A stretch of 64,000 nucleotides of DNA from Gammaproteobacteria bacterium. Lineage in GTDB: Bacteria; Pseudomonadota; Gammaproteobacteria; Pseudomonadales; Azotimanducaceae. Location: positions 51,187 to 115,186 of the forward strand of contig JAUIAV010000014.1 of assembly GCA_030425195.1 (NCBI GenBank), read 5' to 3'. Below are positions 30,583 to 39,903 of the stretch, one piece after another (the stretch's first letter is position 1; each line of letters opens with the position of its first letter). The notes beneath the pieces were generated by a model. It had not been told where the DNA came from. It made no database searches and worked only from the letters and a program-made list of their open reading frames with translations. A program made the translations under genes and the position numbers.

Positions 30583-32355
30583 TCAGTACTTGCGTTCTTT
30601 GGGTTCGAAAGCGGGCATGGTTTCGGGCGCGAAATTCACCGCCCGCTTGCCCAGCCGCTTCTCACCGGGGAAATAAAGGCTGTGGCAGAGCCAGTTCTCA
30701 TCGTCCCGCACCTGGTAGTCGTCACGGGCGTGAGCGCCCCGGCTTTCCTTGCGCTCTTCTGCGGCTATGGCCGTGCATTCGGCCACCTCCAGCAGATTGT
30801 CGAGCTCGAGGGCCTCCATCCGGGCGGTATTGAACACTTCGCTCTTGTCCGCCAGATGCGCCTTGCCGATCCGCTCCCGGAGGTCCGCGAGTTTCTGAAT
30901 GCCCGTTTTCATGTGCGCTTCGGTCCGGAACACCCCGAAACTCTCCTGCATGACGGTCTGCAGCTCCTTCTTCAGTTCCGCCACGCTCTCGCCGCCGGTG
31001 GACTCGTTCCAGCGGGCGAGCCGTGCCATGGCGTGCTCCACATCCGAGTCGCTCGGCTCGCGGTAGGTGACACCCTGACGCATCACTTCCTCGATGTGCT
31101 TGCCGGCCGCGCGCCCGAAGACGACGAGGTCCAGCAGAGAATTGCCGCCGAGACGGTTGGCGCCGTGCACCGACACGCAGGCCGCCTCGCCGGCCGCGTA
31201 GAGGCCGTCGATCATCACGTCGTTGCCCGCGGAATCCTGTGCCAGCGCCTGCCCGGAAACCCCGGTGGGGATTCCCCCCATCATGTAGTGGCAGGTGGGT
31301 ACCACTGGAATCGGCTCCCTGACCGGATCCGCATGAGCGAAGGTCCGGGACAGCTCCAGAATGCCCGGCAGGCGGCTGTTCAGCACTTCCTCGCCCAGGT
31401 GATCGAGCTTCAGCATCACGTGATCGCCGTCCGGCCCGCAGCCGCGGCCGTCCAGAATCTCCAGAATCATGGACCGGGCCACCACGTCACGGCCCGCCAG
31501 GTCCTTGGCCGTGGGCGCGTAGCGCTCCATGAACCGCTCGCCGTCCTTGTTGATCAGATAGCCGCCCTCACCCCGGCAGCCTTCCGTGACCAGCACGCCC
31601 GCGCCGGCGATGCCGGTCGGGTGGAACTGCCACATCTCCGCGTCCTGAATGGGGAAACCGGCCCGGAGCGCCATCCCTGAGCCATCGCCCGTGCACATGT
31701 GGGCGTTGGTGGTGCTCGCGTAGATCCGGCCCGCGCCGCCCGTGGCCAGCACGGTGGCCTTCGAGTGCACGTACACCGTCTCGCCCGACTCCACATCGAT
31801 GGCGATGAGGCCGACCACGGCCCCGTCCTGGTTCTTCACCAGATCCACGGCGAACCACTCGTTCAGGAACGTGGTGTTGGCCCGCAGATTGGCCTGATAG
31901 AGGGTGTGCAGCAGCGTATGACCGGTCCGGTCGGCGGCCGCACAGGTACGGGCCGCCTGGCCCCCTTCCCCGAAGTTCTTCGACTGACCGCCGAACGGCC
32001 GCTGATAGATGCGTCCGGACTCGGTCCGGGAGAACGGCAGACCCATGTGCTCGAGCTCGAAAACCGCCTGCGGGCCTTCGCTGCACATGTATTCGATCGC
32101 ATTCTGGTCGCCGATGTAGTCCGACCCCTTGACGGTGTCATACATGTGCCAGCGCCAGTCGTCATCGGGATCATCACTGGCAATGGCACAGGTGATACCG
32201 CCCTGAGCCGAGACGGTGTGCGACCTTGTGGGAAAGACCTTGGTGATCACGGCCGTCCTGAGGCCCGATTGAGCCAGCTGCAGGGACGCCCGCATGCCGG
32301 CGCCGCCGCCGCCCACGATCACCCCGTCGAAATCCATTCTGCGAATGCTCGCCAC
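30583..32355 (-). CDS. sdhA: Succinate dehydrogenase flavoprotein subunit
   Basis: A 590-residue FAD subunit that oxidises succinate. It has the FAD loop [10 protein letters not shown], and the FAD-linking His in [11 protein letters not shown]. The catalytic Arg region [12 protein letters not shown] and the C-terminal [10 protein letters not shown] are present. The start is GTG at 32355, supported by AAGGAG 8 bases upstream; the next in-frame ATG (6 codons in) would lack a ribosome site. Confidence 0.97.
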   Translation of the reverse strand: MASIRRMDFDGVIVGGGGAGMRASLQLAQSGLRTAVITKVFPTRSHTVSAQGGITCAIASDDPDDDWRWHMYDTVKGSDYIGDQNAIEYMCSEGPQAVFELEHMGLPFSRTESGRIYQRPFGGQSKNFGEGGQAARTCAAADRTGHTLLHTLYQANLRANTTFLNEWFAVDLVKNQDGAVVGLIAIDVESGETVYVHSKATVLATGGAGRIYASTTNAHMCTGDGSGMALRAGFPIQDAEMWQFHPTGIAGAGVLVTEGCRGEGGYLINKDGERFMERYAPTAKDLAGRDVVARSMILEILDGRGCGPDGDHVMLKLDHLGEEVLNSRLPGILELSRTFAHADPVREPIPVVPTCHYMMGGIPTGVSGQALAQDSAGNDVMIDGLYAAGEAACVSVHGANRLGGNSLLDLVVFGRAAGKHIEEVMRQGVTYREPSDSDVEHAMARLARWNESTGGESVAELKKELQTVMQESFGVFRTEAHMKTGIQKLADLRERIGKAHLADKSEVFNTARMEALELDNLLEVAECTAIAAEERKESRGAHARDDYQVRDDENWLCHSLYFPGEKRLGKRAVNFAPETMPAFEPKERKY

Positions 32356-32376
32356 TTGATTAACTCCTTAAGGGCC

Positions 32377-32745
32377 TCAGAGGCTCCAGAACAGCTGCAG
32401 CGCCCACACCACGTAGACGAAGAGAATGAACAGACATCCGCCCTGATAAACCAGGCGGAAGAACGTGTGGTGCCTGCCGAAATAATGCTCGCGGATGTAG
32501 TCCGTTCCCACCGTCCACATGCCGATCCACGCATGGGCCGCGGTGGAGAGCACCATCAGCGTGCTGAACAGCAGCATGGGCGTGGAGGCGAAGTACGCCT
32601 TGAGGGTGGCGTGATCCATGTCCGGATTGACCAGGAAAAAACCTACCACACAGAGGGTATAGAGCGTGAGCAGGACAGCGCTCACACGCTGCAGGACGAA
32701 ATCGGACAGGCCGCTGCGGGTCAGGCTCGTGACGTTGGTTACCAT
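32377..32745 (-). CDS. sdhD: Succinate dehydrogenase membrane anchor subunit D
   Basis: A 122-residue membrane protein with three hydrophobic helices (residues ~17-42, 52-75, 95-120). The H-A-W-I-G-M-W-T-V-G-T-D-Y motif after helix 2 holds the SdhD heme/quinone-site residues, with the A-H-x-W-x-G-x-W-T-V pattern. Its ATG at 32745 overlaps sdhC by 7 bases. Confidence 0.93.
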   Translation of the reverse strand: MVTNVTSLTRSGLSDFVLQRVSAVLLTLYTLCVVGFFLVNPDMDHATLKAYFASTPMLLFSTLMVLSTAAHAWIGMWTVGTDYIREHYFGRHHTFFRLVYQGGCLFILFVYVVWALQLFWSL

Positions 32746-33122
32746 ATCCAGGCTCCTGTGATGAGGGCCAGCACGACGGAGAGACCGACGACGGCATAGG
32801 TGGCGGCCGTAGCGGCCTCGAACGTATCACCGATGTGAAAATCCAGCAGCAGGTGCTTCACACCGGCGAGGATGTGGTAGATCAGCATGGACAGCACGAC
32901 CCACAGAACGATCTTCGCGAACGGTGCGGCCAGGATGGCAGCGGCCTGTGCAAATCCGGCCTCGGATTCGAGCGCCAGGCTCAGCAGCCACAGCAGATAG
33001 CCGATTCCGAGAAACAGAAGGACCCCGGTGATCCGGTGGGCAATGGACGCCAGCGCGGTAAACGGGAAGCTGAAGGTGAAGGGGGATACCGATATGAAAA
33101 CGGGTCTTTCTTTTTCTCTCAT
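32739..33122 (-). CDS. sdhC: Succinate dehydrogenase cytochrome b556 subunit C
   Basis: A 127-residue membrane subunit. The N-terminus R-P-V-F-I-S-V and the S-I-A-H-R-I-T-G-V motif (quinone-site Ser/Arg) are characteristic. The axial heme His is in L-I-Y-H-I-L-A-G-V-K-H-L. Three membrane segments. It is the first gene of sdhCDAB-sucAB-lpd-sucCD and is divergent from gltA. Confidence 0.94.
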   Translation of the reverse strand: MREKERPVFISVSPFTFSFPFTALASIAHRITGVLLFLGIGYLLWLLSLALESEAGFAQAAAILAAPFAKIVLWVVLSMLIYHILAGVKHLLLDFHIGDTFEAATAATYAVVGLSVVLALITGAWIW

Positions 33123-33597
33123 GTCTTTATGCTCATGATTTTGCGCTCATGCTTTCCTGCGGACGCCCGTTCGCTGCAGCCTGCTCACACCCTGAACACT
33201 GAGTAACTGAGTAAAAGAGGGCGTCGTCGACGACCTGATCCGGTCATTTGTATTGTCTTACTCAACAAGGCGTCAATACGGCGTGACGGCCGCCGGGATA
33301 TCCCGGAAGAGGACGCGGCGCTCAAAGGGCGCTGCGACGCGGGCGGTCGGCGGATTTTAGTCGCCCTTGAGGCGCCTTGTACAGGTTCCGGGGCGTTCGG
33401 CAGATGAGGGGCTTCCCTCAATTGACAACCGTCACTGCCGTTTATACGCTCCGATGCTTCTAACGATTCTAATAATCAGCCCGACGTCTGCAGTCGACGG
33501 CACTCGAGAGGACGACATGCCGGGGTCCTCCGGCGATCGCCAGGAAGTCCGCCAGGAGGCCGTCGGGCGCCTCGAATTCATCCTTGCGGGAGGACAC
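33123..33597. promoter_or_regulatory. gltA-sdhC divergent intergenic region (475 bp)
   Basis: No gene is supported here. It must carry the promoters of sdhC (leftward) and gltA (rightward). A TTGACA at 33422-33427 with TATACG at 33443-33448 (15-base spacer, short) is a possible gltA promoter, leaving a ~145-base leader. On the minus strand TTGACG (33276-33271) is a possible -35 for sdhC. A tandem ACTGAGTA repeat (33198-33213) sits in the sdhC leader and could be a regulatory site. All are weak, by-eye calls. Confidence 0.4.
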
Positions 33598-34890
33598 ATG
33601 ACAGATTCCACGGGCAAGACTGCCCAACTGACCATCGACGGCAAGACGATCGATCTGCCGGTGCTTTCCGGCACCGAAGGACCCGATGTCATCGATGTGG
33701 GCAAGCTCACTTCCGAGGGCTATTTCACCTACGACCCGGGATTTGTCTCCACCGCTTCCTGCGATTCCGACATCACCTACATCGATGGCGGCGCCGGCGT
33801 GCTCCTGCACCGGGGCTATCCCATCGAGCAGCTCGCGGAACAGTCCGATCACCTCGAACTGTGCTACCTGCTGCTCAACGGCGACCTGCCGAACCGGGAA
33901 GAGAAGGACCGGTTCGTCAACACCATCAAACATCACACCATGGTGCACGAGCAGCTGGTGCAGCTGTTCCGCGGATTCCGCCGCGATGCCCATCCCATGG
34001 CCATCATGTGCGGGGTGACCGGCGCCCTGTCGGCCTTCTATCACGACTCTCTGGACATCGACGACTTCCATCACCGGGTGGTCACCGCGCACCGGCTGAT
34101 TGCCAAAATGCCGACTCTGGCCGCCATGAGCTACAAGTATTCTCAGGGGCAGCCGTTCATGTATCCGCGCAACGACCTCGACTATGCGGAAAACTTCCTG
34201 CACATGATGTTCGCCACGCCCTGCGCGGACTACGAGGTCAATCCGGTGATCGCCAGGGCCATGGACCGCATCTTCCTGCTGCATGCGGATCATGAGCAGA
34301 ATGCCTCCACATCCACCGTGCGCCTGGCCGGTTCCACCGGGGCCAATCCTTTCGCCTGCATCGCGGCCGGCATTGCCGCCCTCTGGGGCCCCGCGCACGG
34401 CGGTGCGAACGAGGCAGTGCTCAACATGCTCGCCGAGATCGGTGACGAGAAGAACATCGACAAGTACGTGAAGAAGGCCAAGGACAAGGACGATCCCTTC
34501 CGGATCATGGGTTTCGGCCACCGGGTCTACAAGAACTACGACCCCAGGGCCAAGGTGATGCAGCAGACGTGTCACGAGGTGCTCGGCGAGCTCGGCGTGG
34601 AGGACGATCCGATTCTGAAGATGGCCCAGCGTCTGGAGAAGATCGCCCTCGAAGACGAGTACTTCGTCGAGAAGAAGCTGTATCCGAACGTGGACTTCTA
34701 CTCGGGCATCATTCTGAAAGCTATCGGCATTCCGACGGAAATGTTCACGGTGATTTTCGCCACCGGACGCACACCCGGCTGGATCGCCCACTGGAACGAG
34801 ATGATCAGCGGTCCGTACAAGATCGGCCGGCCCCGGCAGCTCTACCGCGGCGCCACCAAGCGCGACTACGTGCCGCTCGACAGGCGCTGA
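33598..34890 (+). CDS. gltA: Citrate synthase (hexameric, type II)
   Basis: A 430-residue citrate synthase, the length of the NADH-regulated gammaproteobacterial type. ATG at 33598 is preceded by GGGAGGA at 4-6 bases; the reading frame is open further upstream but without a plausible start. Catalytic residues are visible: His in [11 protein letters not shown], His in [13 protein letters not shown], and Asp in N-V-D-F-Y-S-G-I. Divergent from the sdh-suc operon, as in Pseudomonas. Confidence 0.97.
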   Translation: MTDSTGKTAQLTIDGKTIDLPVLSGTEGPDVIDVGKLTSEGYFTYDPGFVSTASCDSDITYIDGGAGVLLHRGYPIEQLAEQSDHLELCYLLLNGDLPNREEKDRFVNTIKHHTMVHEQLVQLFRGFRRDAHPMAIMCGVTGALSAFYHDSLDIDDFHHRVVTAHRLIAKMPTLAAMSYKYSQGQPFMYPRNDLDYAENFLHMMFATPCADYEVNPVIARAMDRIFLLHADHEQNASTSTVRLAGSTGANPFACIAAGIAALWGPAHGGANEAVLNMLAEIGDEKNIDKYVKKAKDKDDPFRIMGFGHRVYKNYDPRAKVMQQTCHEVLGELGVEDDPILKMAQRLEKIALEDEYFVEKKLYPNVDFYSGIILKAIGIPTEMFTVIFATGRTPGWIAHWNEMISGPYKIGRPRQLYRGATKRDYVPLDRR

Positions 34891-34913
34891 TCAGGCTCCT
34901 GCCATTCGCTAAA

Positions 34914-34948
34914 CTCCCCCTTCGCAGCGCACAGCACTGAAGGGGGAG
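34914..34948 (+). promoter_or_regulatory. Perfect hairpin covering the ribosome binding site of the GH172 gene
   Basis: CTCCCCCTTC (34914-34923) and GAAGGGGGAG (34939-34948) are perfect 10-base complements around a 15-base loop. The 3' arm contains AGGGGGAG, the Shine-Dalgarno sequence of the gene starting at 34953. The RNA hairpin would hide that ribosome site. It also sits 24 bases after the gltA stop, so it could act as a terminator, but no T-run follows; translational control is the better fit. Confidence 0.65.
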
Positions 34949-34952
34949 CGAC

Positions 34953-36035
34953 ATGGCTGACTTCAACGGCCTCGGTATGAATCTGGGCAATCTGGCACGG
35001 CTGTCCCGTGCCGAGACCCGTTCCATCAGCCCGGAAAACTTCGACGGCGCCTCGGGCGGCGGCGGCCGCGCCACCGAGGGTACGGGCGCCGAACCCGCCA
35101 GGGACCTGGGCACCGGCTGGAAGATCTCACCGTCCGTACGGATCGGGCCCGGCGAGACCTTCGATCTCGCGGACATCCATGGCTGCGGCGCCATCCAGCA
35201 GATCTGGCTCACGCCCACGGGCGACTGGCGCAAGCAGATTCTGAGCGCCTGGTGGGACGATGCACCGCACCCCTCCGTCCTCTGTCCGCTGGCGGACTTC
35301 TTCGGCATGGGCTGGTGCGAATACGACCCGCTGAACTCGCTGGCCATCTGCGTGAACCCGGGCAGCGGTTTCAACAGCTACTGGGAGATGCCGTTCCGGC
35401 ACCGGGCGAAGATGAGCGTGACGAACCTCTCGGAGGAGGAAGTCACCCTCTACTACCAGATCAACTACACCCTCACCGACGTGGAAGCAGACCGCGCCTA
35501 TTTCCACGCCCACTTCCGCCGGGTGAACCCCCTGCCCTACGGTGACGTGCACACGCTGCTCGACGTCGAAGGCAACGGACACTACGTGGGCACCTACATG
35601 GCCTGGGGATCCAACAACCGGGGCTGGTGGGGTGAAGGCGAAGCCAAGTTCTTCATCGACGACGACGAGGACTACCCGACCATCTGCGGTACGGGTACCG
35701 AGGATTACTTCTGCGGCTCCTACTGCTTTCTGGCGAAGGACCGGGAGCAGGGTTACGAGACGTTTTCCACGGCCTACGCGGGACTTCATCAGGTGATCAG
35801 ACCCACGGGACGGTTCGGCTCTCAACAGCGCTTCGGCATGTACCGCTGGCACATTCCGGATCCCATCCGCTTTCAGCACAGGCTGCGGGTCACCATGCAG
35901 GCGCTGGGCTGGCGCAGCGGTCGTCGTTATCTGCCGCTCCAGGATGACATCGCCTCCGTCGCCTACTGGTATCAGCAGCACCCGGCGGCCGAACTGCCGC
36001 CATTGCCGGATGCGGATGGTCTGGAGGTGATCTGA
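34953..36035 (+). CDS. GH172 / DUF2961 family protein
   Basis: A 360-residue protein of the DUF2961 family, now glycoside hydrolase family 172, whose characterised members act on fructofuranose or arabinofuranose sugars. Hallmarks are the G-T-G-T-E-D-Y-F-C-G-S-Y motif (residues ~248-259, with the predicted catalytic acid), the W-W-D-D-A segment, and F-N-S-Y-W-E-M-P-F. No signal peptide is seen, so it appears cytosolic. ATG at 34953, with a strong AGGGGGAG site held in a hairpin. Its stop overlaps the selA start by one base (TGATG), so it forms an operon with the selenocysteine genes, which is unexpected. The substrate cannot be predicted. Confidence 0.85.
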   Translation: MADFNGLGMNLGNLARLSRAETRSISPENFDGASGGGGRATEGTGAEPARDLGTGWKISPSVRIGPGETFDLADIHGCGAIQQIWLTPTGDWRKQILSAWWDDAPHPSVLCPLADFFGMGWCEYDPLNSLAICVNPGSGFNSYWEMPFRHRAKMSVTNLSEEEVTLYYQINYTLTDVEADRAYFHAHFRRVNPLPYGDVHTLLDVEGNGHYVGTYMAWGSNNRGWWGEGEAKFFIDDDEDYPTICGTGTEDYFCGSYCFLAKDREQGYETFSTAYAGLHQVIRPTGRFGSQQRFGMYRWHIPDPIRFQHRLRVTMQALGWRSGRRYLPLQDDIASVAYWYQQHPAAELPPLPDADGLEVI

Positions 36036-37408
36036 TGACCACGCCGCTCCGGGCCCTGCCCGGCATCGACCGGCTGCTGAACGATCCGGGCATGCAGGAC
36101 GCGATTGCCGCCTACGGCGAGCCCCGGGTCAAGGCATCGCTGCGTGCGCTTCAGCAGTCCTGGCGCGATGCGGGATCGGCACCCGACTGGGCAGCCGAGC
36201 CCGAGGCCTGCGCACGACAGATCGCCGGGCGCCTGGGCCGTCAGTCCTACACGCCGGTTTTCAACCTGACCGGCACCGTCATTCATACGAACCTCGGCCG
36301 GGCCCTCGTCTCCGAAGCGCTCTTCGATGCCGTGAAGCCGCTTGTGACCCGGCCGATCAATCTGGAATACGACCTGGATGCCGGCCGGCGCGGGGACCGG
36401 GAACAGTTCGTCGAAGACCGGCTGACCCTGATCACCGGCGCCGAGGCCGCCACCGTGGTGAACAACGGTGCCGCCGCGCTCATGCTGATCCTCAACACCC
36501 TGGCGCTCGGTCGGACAGTGCCGGTCTCCCGGGGCGAGCTCATCGAGATCGGCGGCAGCTTCCGGCTGCCGGACATCATGCTGCGCTCCGGCTGTTTTCT
36601 GCGGGAGGTGGGCACCACCAACCGGACACATCTCAGAGACTTCGAAGCCGCCATCGATGCGGATACCGCGCTGCTGCTGAAGGTTCATCCGAGCAACTAC
36701 CACATCAGCGGCTTCACCAGGGAAGCCGGCATCGGGGAACTGTCCGCACTCGCCGACCGCCACCGGATCCCGCTGGCCGTGGACCTGGGCAGCGGTACCC
36801 TGGTGGATCTGAACCGCTACGGACTGCCTCATGAACCCATGCCCCAGGAAGTGCTCGGTCAGGGTGCGGATCTGGTGAGCTTCAGCGGCGACAAGCTGCT
36901 GGGCGCCACCCAGGCAGGCATCGTGGTCGGCCGCCGGGACCTGATCGACGAGCTGAAGAATAACCCCATGAAACGCGCGCTCAGGCCAGACAAGCTGACG
37001 CTGGCTTTCCTGGAACAGACACTGAAGCTCTACGAAGCGCCCGAACACCTGGCCGAACGGCTCCCCCTGCTGCGCACACTGACGACCAGCATCGAAGTGC
37101 TGACCGGGCGAGCGCGGCGTGTGGCCGCGGTTCTCAAGACCGTACTGCCGGGCTTCGAAGTGGCAATCTCGGACAGCGAGTGTCAGATCGGCAGCGGCTC
37201 CCTGCCCGACCAGCGATTGCCGAGCATTGCCGTCACCGTCAGTCATCCTGTGGAAGCCCGTGTCCGCGAACTCCATCACCGCCTGCGGTATCTGCCCGAA
37301 CCCGTGGTCGGACGCATGCATGACGGCAGTCTCTGGCTCGATATGCGCGGTGCGGAGCGCCTGGAGGATCTGACCGGTCAGCTGGGCCTCCTGGGAGATG
37401 ATGTGTGA
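36035..37408 (+). CDS. selA: L-seryl-tRNA(Sec) selenium transferase
   Basis: A 457-residue PLP enzyme that converts seryl-tRNA(Sec) to selenocysteyl-tRNA(Sec) using selenophosphate. The PLP lysine is in V-S-F-S-G-D-K-L-L-G. N-L-T-G-T-V-I-H-T-N-L-G-R-A and V-G-T-T-N-R-T-H are typical. Length normal for SelA. Overlaps selB by 4 bases (GTGA) and the GH172 gene by 1. selD (selenophosphate synthetase) is not in this window. Confidence 0.96.
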   Translation: MTTPLRALPGIDRLLNDPGMQDAIAAYGEPRVKASLRALQQSWRDAGSAPDWAAEPEACARQIAGRLGRQSYTPVFNLTGTVIHTNLGRALVSEALFDAVKPLVTRPINLEYDLDAGRRGDREQFVEDRLTLITGAEAATVVNNGAAALMLILNTLALGRTVPVSRGELIEIGGSFRLPDIMLRSGCFLREVGTTNRTHLRDFEAAIDADTALLLKVHPSNYHISGFTREAGIGELSALADRHRIPLAVDLGSGTLVDLNRYGLPHEPMPQEVLGQGADLVSFSGDKLLGATQAGIVVGRRDLIDELKNNPMKRALRPDKLTLAFLEQTLKLYEAPEHLAERLPLLRTLTTSIEVLTGRARRVAAVLKTVLPGFEVAISDSECQIGSGSLPDQRLPSIAVTVSHPVEARVRELHHRLRYLPEPVVGRMHDGSLWLDMRGAERLEDLTGQLGLLGDDV

Positions 37409-39255
37409 TCGTCACGCTCGCCGGGCACGTGGATCATGGGAAAACGTCGCTCGTGCGGGCACTGACAGGCGTCGACACGGACCGCCTCGACGAAGAGAAG
37501 CGCCGCGGCCTCACCATCGATCTCGGCTTCGCCTATCTTCAGATGGGCGACACGACGCTCGGGTTCGTCGACGTACCCGGCCATCATCGTTTCATTCACA
37601 ACATGGTGGCCGGCGTGTCAGCGGACCAGCACGCGCTGCTCGTCATTGCCGCCGACGACGGCCCCATGCCGCAGAGCCGCGAACACCTGCAGATCCTGGA
37701 GCTCATCGGCGTCTCTCACGGCACCATCGCGCTGACCAAGTGCGACCGGGCAACACCGGAGCAGCTCGAGTCCGCACGAGCACGCACAGCGTCGCTGATC
37801 GACGGCAGCTGTCTGGCCGGCGCCGAGATCGTCGAAACCGCCGCGCCAACCGGGATGGGCATCGAGGCGCTGAAGACCCGGCTGCTCAGCGCCGCAGAAG
37901 CCGCTGCGCCGCGGGAAGCCGCCGGCGAATTCCGGATGCCCGTGGACCGCGCTTTCACCGTGAGCGGCGCCGGTGTGGTCGTGACCGGTACCGTGCACAA
38001 CGGTCATGTCCATGAGGAAGATGCACTCACGCTCTTTCCCGCAGGGATCGCCGTGCGGGTCAAAGGCCTTCGGGCTCAGGACACCTCTGTCGCCATTGCC
38101 GGGCCGGGTGACCGGGCGGCCATCAACCTGACCGGCGTGGAGATCGGCGCTCTGAAACGGGGCCAGTGGCTGACAAGCGACCCGACGTTCACCGGGGAGT
38201 TTTCCCTGGAGCTCTCCGTCCTCGACGATTTTCCGAGGCCCATCCGGCACTGGCTGCCCGTGCACGTCTACCACGCCACGACCCATGTGACCGGACACAT
38301 CGCGCTCCTATCCCCGGACCGTCCTGCCCCCGGTGATACCCATCTTGTGGAAATCGTCACGGACGAACCGCTGCTGCTGCGCCGGGGCGACCGTCTGGTG
38401 ATCAGGGATCAGGGGCTCGATCGGACGCTGGGCGGCGGCCGGGTAGTCTCCATGGACCCGGCCGGCGGCCGCCGTCGCTCCGAGCAGCGACTCAAAGCCC
38501 TCGACGCGGACCGCGCCGCGGGACCTGCCGAGGCCCTCGGCATGCACCTCGAGATCGGCGCCCTGCCCATGGAACGTTTCCAGCGCAACTGGCATCTCGA
38601 GGACGAACGGATGTCGGAGCTGATCGAAGCGGCCGATGCGCTGGTCCGGGACGGTCACGCCGTTTCACGGCGGAACTGGGAGTCCTGGCTCGAGGAGCTG
38701 CTTCAGGAGATCGCATCCCGGCACGAGGCCGACGCTGCGCTGCAGGGTTTGAAGCAGAGCGAAGTCGGATCCGAATCACTGCGTCCTTTCCTGGCCACGC
38801 TTCTCGCCGAGCTGGTGGCTGCGGGGCGTCTGGAAACGGGTGCCGGCCGCTTCCGACCGGCGGCGCATACCGTGCAGTTGTCCGATGCGGAGCAGGCACT
38901 TCACGACCGTGTCCGTCCTCTGCTCGACCAGGCACAACCGCCGAGCCTGGGGGACATGGCGAAACAGTTCCGCCTCGGCGTGGGTGACCTCGCCAAACGT
39001 CTGCATCCGCTGGTGGCCAAGAAACACCTGATCCGGATCAGCGATACGCGCTACTACCTGCCCGAGCACCTGAGACAGATGGCCGAAATCGCCAGCAGGC
39101 TCGATACCGAAGGCCCGTTTACCGTTCGTCAGTACCGGGACGCCTCCGGCATCGGCCGGAACGTGGCCATCGAGGTACTCGAGTACTTCGATCGGATGGG
39201 TTTCACCCGCAGAGACGACCAGCTCCGCAAGATCATCGGCAGGCTGGATGTCTGA
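37405..39255 (+). CDS. selB: Selenocysteine-specific elongation factor
   Basis: A 616-residue EF-Tu-like GTPase that brings Sec-tRNA to UGA codons marked by a SECIS hairpin. G-motifs: A-G-H-V-D-H-G-K-T-S (residues ~6-15), D-V-P-G-H-H-R-F and T-K-C-D. The C-terminal half carries the winged-helix repeats that bind SECIS RNA (D-T-R-Y-Y-L-P, F-T-V-R-Q-Y-R-D). Start is GTG at 37405, overlapping selA by 4 bases. With selA and selC adjacent, the host makes selenoproteins. Confidence 0.95.
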   Translation: MIVTLAGHVDHGKTSLVRALTGVDTDRLDEEKRRGLTIDLGFAYLQMGDTTLGFVDVPGHHRFIHNMVAGVSADQHALLVIAADDGPMPQSREHLQILELIGVSHGTIALTKCDRATPEQLESARARTASLIDGSCLAGAEIVETAAPTGMGIEALKTRLLSAAEAAAPREAAGEFRMPVDRAFTVSGAGVVVTGTVHNGHVHEEDALTLFPAGIAVRVKGLRAQDTSVAIAGPGDRAAINLTGVEIGALKRGQWLTSDPTFTGEFSLELSVLDDFPRPIRHWLPVHVYHATTHVTGHIALLSPDRPAPGDTHLVEIVTDEPLLLRRGDRLVIRDQGLDRTLGGGRVVSMDPAGGRRRSEQRLKALDADRAAGPAEALGMHLEIGALPMERFQRNWHLEDERMSELIEAADALVRDGHAVSRRNWESWLEELLQEIASRHEADAALQGLKQSEVGSESLRPFLATLLAELVAAGRLETGAGRFRPAAHTVQLSDAEQALHDRVRPLLDQAQPPSLGDMAKQFRLGVGDLAKRLHPLVAKKHLIRISDTRYYLPEHLRQMAEIASRLDTEGPFTVRQYRDASGIGRNVAIEVLEYFDRMGFTRRDDQLRKIIGRLDV

Positions 39256-39698
39256 TGGAGATGTCTGGCGGTCTGCGTCTGCCATCACTGTTGACGGCTC
39301 TCTGGCTGTGTACCGGTTGTGGTGAAGCGCCACCGGAGCCCGAGCCGTCACTGCCGGTTCAGATCTTCGTCTGCACGGAAACGCTGATCGGTCTCGAGAC
39401 GGCCTCCTGCCGTGAGGATGTGGTGGGGCCCGGCACGCTGACCCTGGCGGTGATACCGGATCCGAAGGAAACCAGCTGGGAACTCGCCATCCGGGGGCTG
39501 GCCGCGCTCGCCGAGCAGTGCGCCTTCCAGGGCCGGTTCGACCGGACCCGGCTCTCACAGCTGCAGGGACGCGGTCCCGTGGACATCGTCTGTCCGATTA
39601 CCCCCGACATCGACCGCCAGTACCACGAGATCCGATTCGAGAACCGGCTCGATCAGCCGAACACGTCCATACGCATCGAGCTCCGCTTCGAACGCTGA
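39255..39698 (+). CDS. Probable small lipoprotein of unknown function
   Basis: A 147-residue protein I do not recognise. It begins with a hydrophobic signal-like stretch (L-L-T-A-L-W-L-C-T-G-C-G) that resembles a lipobox with Cys at ~23, though the -3 position is Cys rather than Leu. After it come several cysteines and a beta-rich body. Its ATG overlaps the selB stop by one base (TGATG), so it is the last protein gene of the selenocysteine operon, 52 bases before selC. Whether it has a selenium role is unknown. Confidence 0.7.
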   Translation: MEMSGGLRLPSLLTALWLCTGCGEAPPEPEPSLPVQIFVCTETLIGLETASCREDVVGPGTLTLAVIPDPKETSWELAIRGLAALAEQCAFQGRFDRTRLSQLQGRGPVDIVCPITPDIDRQYHEIRFENRLDQPNTSIRIELRFER

Positions 39699-39737
39699 GG
39701 CGCGGCGGCTGCGCAGATTCCAGCCGTGATGCGATGC

Positions 39738-39743
39738 TATAGT
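39738..39743 (+). promoter_or_regulatory. Likely -10 element of selC
   Basis: TATAGT at 39738-39743 lies 7 bases before the 5' end of the tRNA, the expected distance for a transcription start at or near the mature end. No convincing -35 is visible at 17 bases upstream. Confidence 0.4.
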
Positions 39744-39750
39744 CCGTCCC

Positions 39751-39843
39751 GGAAGAGCATCGTCTCCGGTGGGGCGCGCGGCCTTCAAAGCCGTTGAGGT
39801 GCGACTACGTGCCTGGTGGGTTCGACTCCTACCTCTTCCGCCA
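39751..39843 (+). tRNA. selC: tRNA-Sec (anticodon TCA)
   Basis: A 93-base tRNA with the long acceptor arm of selenocysteine tRNA: 5' GGAAGAG pairs with CTCTTCC before GCCA. The D-arm stretch CGTCTCCGGTGGGGCG and the T-loop TTCGACT match bacterial tRNA-Sec. The anticodon loop CTTCAAA gives anticodon TCA at 39785-39787. The long variable arm (GAGGTGCGACTACGTGCCT) is present. CCA is encoded. Genes selA and selB lie just upstream. Its last 14 bases are the left boundary of the genomic island; the tRNA is intact. Confidence 0.95.
39830..39843 (+). repeat. attL: 3' end of selC
   Basis: TACCTCTTCCGCCA, the last 14 bases of tRNA-Sec, repeated exactly at 63627-63640. Base composition and gene content change right after 39843. 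Confidence 0.85.
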
Positions 39844-39903
39844 GATAAACGTATTTTACTATTTTAATTCAATAAGATAGACGCCGTTTAGTTTCAAAGC
39901 CCC

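Noticed and set aside
36283..36654. Minus-strand frame inside selA
   Set aside because: Lies wholly within a well-supported gene and has no ribosome site or domain.
39846..39890. AAACG/CGTTT inverted repeat just after selC as a terminator
   Set aside because: The arms are only 5 bases and about 35 bases apart, with no T-run; too weak to call.
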